Positions 60,401 to 64,000 of a stretch of 64,000 nucleotides of DNA are shown here, one piece after another. Made by a program: the position numbers and the translations under genes. Numbering within the stretch: position 1 is the stretch's first letter; each line of letters starts with the position of its first letter. Below the pieces are notes generated by a model. The model was given only the letters and a program-made list of their open reading frames with translations. It did not search any database and was not told the DNA's origin. The stretch comes from Jaminaea rosea (lineage: Eukaryota > Basidiomycota > Exobasidiomycetes > Microstromatales), in contig NW_020289976.1 in NCBI RefSeq assembly GCF_003144245.1, positions 1,054,001-1,118,000 of the forward strand, written 5' to 3'.

Positions 60401-61609
60401 AGCCGCGCCAGAAGCATCTTCGAGGAGAAGAAGCAGGAGATCGCAGGTGGAGCTGGCGAGCCCGCTACGACCAACGGTTCAGCAAACGGCGAGAATGGCG
60501 CCGCCGCCGCCAAGCCTTCGAGCAATAACCCTCGCCTCCTCTCTCTCGAGGCCGAAATCCGCCTCACGCACTACAATTCTGCTGTCATCAAGCAGAAATC
60601 TCTGCAGATGCTGCTCGAGACTCGCAAGGAGGAGCGCCTCCTCCCTGAACTGCGCCAGGCGATCGAAGGAATCAGCGATTCCCTCTCCACCTTCACCACT
60701 CTACTCCCTGCAGCCCAGCAGGGTCAACTTGGACTTGTCTCTGCCGAGCTTCTGGAGCAACGCATTCAATTCGGCGAGTCGCTGCGTGATCGTCAGGCCC
60801 AAGCGGCTGTACAGGAGCAAGAGGCCTTCGAAGCAGAAGTGGCTGAGCGATCTGAGGCTGTCAAAGCTCTGCGGGCCGAGAAGGAGCGTCAGCGCGTGGA
60901 GGCAGAGCAGCGTGCCCGCGAGGAGGAGGAGAAGCGCCTCGAGGAGGTCAAGGAGCGTCGTCGTCGTGCGGTCGAGGAGGCGCGCGAGTTCACCTATCGT
61001 CTGCCAAGCCCTGAGGTGCAGGTCAAGCAGAAGAGGGGTGGTGGGGGTGAGAAGACGGGCAAAAAGCGCTCCCGCAAGCAACGTGGGGCTAGCAGTGAAG
61101 TGGAGACGGACGAGGAGGAGCGTCGCGCTCAAGACGCCTTGCTGGAGGACGATGAGAACCTTGCTGCTCTGACTGGAGAAAGTGAAGGCGAAGGCGCGTA
61201 CGATGAGGAAGAGAGACAGAAGCGTCGCGCAGACAGGAAGAGGGCGAAGATGGAGGAACTGCGTGCCTCCCGGGCGGCAAAGAAGCAGAAGGGCTCCAAG
61301 GGCAAGCCTAGGAAGAAGAGAGTCGTCAAAGACAGTGACGCCGAGTCGAGCAGTGAGAGTAGTAGTAGCGAGGGCGGACCAGACTCGGACGACGAGGAGG
61401 AAGCTCAAAGCTCCAACGCAGGCAGTGACGGCGAGGATGATGGGGCGAAGGAGGAGAGGAGGGCTCAGAAGCTGGAGAAGAAGAAGCGAAAGGAGAAGAG
61501 GGAGAAAAAGAAGTCAGGCAAGAAGAGCAAGAAGGCTGCAGCGCCTTCGAGGCCCGCCAAGAGGGGGGTCGTTGATGACGATATGATTGATACGGATGAG
61601 GAGATGTAG
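57467..61609 (+). CDS. CTR9: Paf1 complex subunit CTR9 (TPR protein)
   Basis: A single-exon protein of 1380 residues starting MEVETERILSIPTEQGDVP at the ATG at 57467. The start is chosen because Ctr9 proteins begin just before IPL..DLDQLP, and here IDLADLPNDAESVQDIV fits; the frame is open further upstream into the divergent promoter. Tetratricopeptide repeats run through residues ~50-1020 (for example YWATLAYEYLRHHDNEPAAI, ALLGKACCLLRRRAFPQALA and RIGIGLCLAGMGKVSDARRA). A charged coiled coil (~1110-1180, VAERSEAVKALRAEKERQRV) and a Lys/Glu/Ser-rich acidic-basic tail (to MIDTDEEM) end the protein. Ctr9 is the scaffold of the Paf1 complex on elongating RNA polymerase II and supports H2B ubiquitination and H3K4/K36 methylation. 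Divergent from the nucleoporin gene, with 270 bp between the ATGs. Confidence 0.95.
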   Translation: MEVETERILSIPTEQGDVPIDLADLPNDAESVQDIVGLLAADAQPAHYWATLAYEYLRHHDNEPAAIEFLGRGSHTLRMTPNKSRGTALLDSMLAGLYANRARSSPKQIIQEAKYQPLAGREGLHAKHAHFSYATQLTNAAAASDPAAVHSQLSRAVDMALKGMTNDAERIFTDVSTKQPKNTLALLGKACCLLRRRAFPQALAIYQHALALVLPYEKKGDFSRPDPRIGIGLCLAGMGKVSDARRAWQRSADIYPNKSAPKLLLGLSAINAASQSAALPLGLFDVGISATEEQARQAAREQGLASIQAAWALNNKSAMTAVALSEHFARRASALAAEGDVLKATAQFTQALKLGEHALQYADARSDLLAATAATARAAHLAMHAASQSKCTLDEMEMRSMANRHWNRIVEDLGRAPLPGSSNAAISPLFAHASVSLAQLQLGQGEVVAAMHTLDVLRLANHHQTPSHLVEASFLEASLRAASHPGAGKEEVARDRHKARVLLERSLNLCDAASEDSRGGSSSTAASRKALVAEVAGQSTVQQIHALGQDVLANVELAQLLQVGASRADLPRAARRYQAALDIFARQREAGSDVIANTSASLEIRLRANLGAILGVRALESVVGAGFVTKGGPTQPQHPLIERSLEHLRVALDLIRSSEERNAAAPEDLESEKTTILYNAARLQESSSSLEDARRTYETLLSMHPEYIDARVRLAIMVASLPSSDNVNGKATQLANAYFKEALSSDPANLDTRAAYVCFLAGELPCSPYPGQWGIIKDTLAELFLGANDSKATRVFGGAQAAKQVATDATGDSFIMSAMGWSYYQLGREARDKKERERCMFRSAEFFGQALANDQRCAVAAQGLGILLCDDGLIGSKGPASQDPEAERDARRRAVDEGLSVFSKLREVRHDGSIHVCLGHALGRREEWERSAKAYEVASRQYYDDANANVLVSWAMAEYHVGLSSRSFPTLMRSVERLSRARSIFEEKKQEIAGGAGEPATTNGSANGENGAAAAKPSSNNPRLLSLEAEIRLTHYNSAVIKQKSLQMLLETRKEERLLPELRQAIEGISDSLSTFTTLLPAAQQGQLGLVSAELLEQRIQFGESLRDRQAQAAVQEQEAFEAEVAERSEAVKALRAEKERQRVEAEQRAREEEEKRLEEVKERRRRAVEEAREFTYRLPSPEVQVKQKRGGGGEKTGKKRSRKQRGASSEVETDEEERRAQDALLEDDENLAALTGESEGEGAYDEEERQKRRADRKRAKMEELRASRAAKKQKGSKGKPRKKRVVKDSDAESSSESSSSEGGPDSDDEEEAQSSNAGSDGEDDGAKEERRAQKLEKKKRKEKREKKKSGKKSKKAAAPSRPAKRGVVDDDMIDTDEEM

Positions 61610-61872
61610 AGCCGTTCAAATGATAGTCATTTCCAATCTCTCAGGACTTGATGCTGAAAGCAGGAAAGACAATTGAGCGTGAGCAGCACGCGCACGAGTT
61701 GAGCTAGATTGGATCGCTTTGAGACTGGTCAATGAATAGGGATGGTCGCATTGACTCAAGACTTCTACGTCTATCGACATACAACAGCCAGGAATACCTC
61801 TTTCCCCATCCTTGCCTTCTACGCGTCACCTGTGGCTGGAGGCTGCGCTCGTCAGAACCCCTTTCCGCAATC

Positions 61873-64000
61873 TTATCGTCTTGTCTGCCCTTGGAATCCC
61901 TGATGCTGAGCCTGCTGCTGCGCCGGGTACGCCCCCGTTCCTGGGCCTTGCCCTGCCGCGAAAGGATAATACCCACCCTGCGGCATCTGCAGAGGAAAAG
62001 GCACCTGCGCGTGCGTCATTGGTGGAGAGCCGCCATAGACGGCTGCTCCTGGCCTCATTTGAGGTGGAGGTGAAGCGTATGGGAGGGTCGTGGCGTGTTG
62101 CTGCGGGTGCATGGAGGCGGGAGATTGGGCAGGGTAAGGAGGGTAACCCCCACCGACGTGGAGGGGGGCCATGCTCGGGCTTGGTGACATTCCTGGTGGT
62201 GGCGAGGAGCCCATCGGTGCGGGGGAGGCAGCTGCTGCTGCGGCGGCGGTGGCTTGCTGGCGCTGCTGAGCTTGAAGGCGCTGTTGCTCTTGCTGGGCTT
62301 GCAGCTGCTGCTGCTGGCTTCCCACAACGGCCGCTACGCCGTTCAAGGCGAGGCTAGAGCCCACACGACGCGATTCGGCGTCAAATTGCATTGTGCGCTC
62401 CATTTGCCCTGTGGTAGGCACCGAGCTTGCGGCACTGTTTCCCTGACCGGAGGACGAGGAAGATGAAGGCATGACTGCAGCGCTCACGCCGAGCGGTACG
62501 CCCCTCTGTCTCAAGCTCCTGTTGGTTGCCCGTTGCTCACCAGCCGCATCATAGCGTGCCGTCTCATTGGAGCTGAACTGTGGTACCAGCGCAGGTACCT
62601 TGCCAGCCAGCCCCGATGTGGCTTCAGGAGCGTGAAGGGACGAGTCCAGAGTGCCCCAGTATGGTGCATCGCACGCTGGTGAAGAGGCTGTAGCGGCAAG
62701 GGCTGGGTCGAGGATGGCTGGAGGAAGGCGAGAGGAGAGAGAGCGGATAGTATCGGGTGATGGAAGGAGCAGGGAGGAGCTCGAGCCGCTAGTGGACTGA
62801 ATGAGGAAGGAGAGGCTTTCGAGCGCTTGAGCGGCGATGGCTTGCTCCGCTTCGCCTGGCTGGTCTTCGACGATTACCACATGCGATCGCGCAGATGAGC
62901 CCAAGAATGGCTTGCCATCGGTCGCTGCTTTCCGAGCTCTCTCCGCCGTCTTGACTCGCGCAAAGCCGCGTTGGAGTCTTTTCCACTGCATGGCTTGCAG
63001 CTTCAAGAGCAGCGTAGCACAGCGCTCCAGACCTTCTGTGACTTGGCTGTCTTCCACCGCCATAGCCGCCCTGAGCGTCTCGCTATCCAGTGACGGGTCG
63101 AGGTTGTCGCAGAGTCCCTCCAGTGCCGACGGCGGCGGCGGCGGCGCTTCCATGATCTTGTTCGCCGCAGCGACCTCATCCTCCTCGGCCTCTTCACCAC
63201 CCTCCAATACCACCTCCCAAGGGAGTCGTCCTTCCATGACCCTTTCGCTCGTTTTAGTGCTCCACACCAGTCCACTTGCCGCCTGACTCAAAGACGCATT
63301 CGACGAGTCGTAGCTTGGCGCCAATGATGATGCATAGGCTCCGTAGTAGAGGTTCAGCGGCCGGACTATCTTCCCCATCGAGCGCTCAGATAGGTCTTCT
63401 AGGCTTCGTGCTGGGTAGCGTAGAGACACTTGTCTGTGGAGGCGCTGTCCGAGGGTGGGGACCTTGGAAGATGAGGCGAAGGAGGAGGGCTTGACCTCAA
63501 TGGGAACGAGGTCGGCCGCTCCTGCTTGTAAATTCTGGGCTTCGGCGGTCGTGAGCTCGACAGCCTTCGAGAAGTAGTCGCCCGTCGAGAGACGCATGTG
63601 TAGGGCGTACTTGCGCGACGCTCGCTGTGAGGTATCATTCTTGCTGCCGTTAGCAGCCGCCGCTTTGACCTTGCCTTCGAGGAGAGCGTCGAGTGATGCG
63701 GCGAACTGGTCATCTTCCTCCTTTTTCACTTGACCCTCCGCGCCAACCTCTTCCACCTTTGCCTTGCTAGCGTTGGCCGACCTCGCAATCTCGTCGACAA
63801 GATTGAGTACAAGCGTCAGGCTCGCCAGCTGAGATGTCGGCGAAGATGAAGTTGAGGATGCGCTCTGGTTTCCTTGCTTGAGGAGAGGCGAGCGCAGGGC
63901 CAGGAGGTACGCACGGATCTGACGTAGCGAAATAGTGCGTCCGTCAAATGCCTCGCCAAGGGTAGAGGGGGCCGTTGACTTCGCCTTCGCTTTAGCCTTG
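61873..64000 (-). CDS. Gln/Ser/Pro-rich protein of unknown family, 5' end beyond window
   Basis: The frame is open from 64000 to the stop at 61873 (709 codons), so the start lies outside the window. I do not recognise the family. The visible N-terminal part has ordinary composition and helix-like segments: ISLRQIRAYLLALRSPLLKQ, SLTLVLNLVDEIARSAN, KYALHMRLSTGDYFSKAVEL, then GKIVRPLNLYYGAYASSLAP and ERCATLLLKLQAMQWKRLQR. The last ~200 residues are Gln, Ala, Pro and Ser-rich with Tyr-Pro-Pro patches. Such a mix is common in chromatin or transcription-coactivator subunits, but that is inference only. The gene is convergent with CTR9 (263 bp between stops). Confidence 0.75.
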   Translation of the reverse strand, partial: KAKAKAKSTAPSTLGEAFDGRTISLRQIRAYLLALRSPLLKQGNQSASSTSSSPTSQLASLTLVLNLVDEIARSANASKAKVEEVGAEGQVKKEEDDQFAASLDALLEGKVKAAAANGSKNDTSQRASRKYALHMRLSTGDYFSKAVELTTAEAQNLQAGAADLVPIEVKPSSFASSSKVPTLGQRLHRQVSLRYPARSLEDLSERSMGKIVRPLNLYYGAYASSLAPSYDSSNASLSQAASGLVWSTKTSERVMEGRLPWEVVLEGGEEAEEDEVAAANKIMEAPPPPPSALEGLCDNLDPSLDSETLRAAMAVEDSQVTEGLERCATLLLKLQAMQWKRLQRGFARVKTAERARKAATDGKPFLGSSARSHVVIVEDQPGEAEQAIAAQALESLSFLIQSTSGSSSSLLLPSPDTIRSLSSRLPPAILDPALAATASSPACDAPYWGTLDSSLHAPEATSGLAGKVPALVPQFSSNETARYDAAGEQRATNRSLRQRGVPLGVSAAVMPSSSSSSGQGNSAASSVPTTGQMERTMQFDAESRRVGSSLALNGVAAVVGSQQQQLQAQQEQQRLQAQQRQQATAAAAAAASPAPMGSSPPPGMSPSPSMAPLHVGGGYPPYPAQSPASMHPQQHATTLPYASPPPQMRPGAAVYGGSPPMTHAQVPFPLQMPQGGYYPFAAGQGPGTGAYPAQQQAQHQGFQGQTRR

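Overview
This window is nuclear DNA from a filamentous or dimorphic basidiomycete fungus, most likely Ustilaginomycotina (smut relatives). Four things point that way: many short GT..AG introns (mostly 66-95 nt, often with a CTAAC/CTGAC-like branch site); a GC-rich, gene-dense layout on both strands; proteins padded with Ser/Ala/Gln/Pro low-complexity stretches; and a cytoplasmic dynein heavy chain that starts as a separate gene inside AAA4, the split arrangement known from Ustilago maydis (dyn1/dyn2) and agaricomycetes. A complex I subunit (NDUFB7) shows that the organism keeps respiratory complex I. I saw no tRNA, rRNA, CRISPR array or bacterial-type operon.

Layout. 1-9 kb: the 5' end of a CCDC25-like gene, a secreted Ser-rich double-psi-beta-barrel protein, a hidden three-exon NDUFB7 gene, a three-KH-domain RNA-binding protein (Rnc1/Hek2 type), and a hypothetical protein. 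9-20 kb: a NAPE-PLD-like metallo-beta-lactamase-fold enzyme, an RWD/DUF1115 protein, a USP12/46-type deubiquitinase with a 14-nt micro-exon, then a 2.6-kb gene-poor gap with a possible LTR-element relic. 20-36 kb: pyroglutamyl peptidase, DBP7 and SDA1 (two 60S-biogenesis genes sharing a 202-bp promoter with PAC- and RRPE-like sites), the C-terminal half of dynein heavy chain, the SNARE BOS1, and the SUMO protease ULP1. 36-47 kb: a tandem CCCH zinc-finger mRNA regulator, CDC20, a PHO85/CDK5-type kinase, and the importin MTR10. 47-64 kb: a secreted GH17-like protein with Gln at the usual nucleophile position, PI 4-kinase PIK1, an FG nucleoporin with a predicted N-terminal membrane helix, CTR9 of the Paf1 complex, and a Gln-rich unknown that runs off the right edge.

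How they fit together. Most genes are conserved housekeeping functions: ribosome assembly (DBP7, SDA1), transcription elongation (CTR9), nuclear transport (MTR10, the FG nucleoporin, ULP1), cell cycle and signalling (CDC20, CDK5/PHO85), membrane traffic (BOS1, PIK1), and mRNA fate (KH and CCCH proteins). Two secreted cell-wall-type proteins are the only clearly accessory items. Gene models were built by hand from splice signals, frame continuity and protein-family motifs. Every spliced model given here keeps its frame across all junctions.

The most interesting signals are the split dynein gene and the membrane-anchored FG nucleoporin, whose layout recalls metazoan POM121. After these come the micro-exon that splits the deubiquitinase catalytic Cys codon, the GH17 Glu-to-Gln change, and the DBP7/SDA1 shared promoter.
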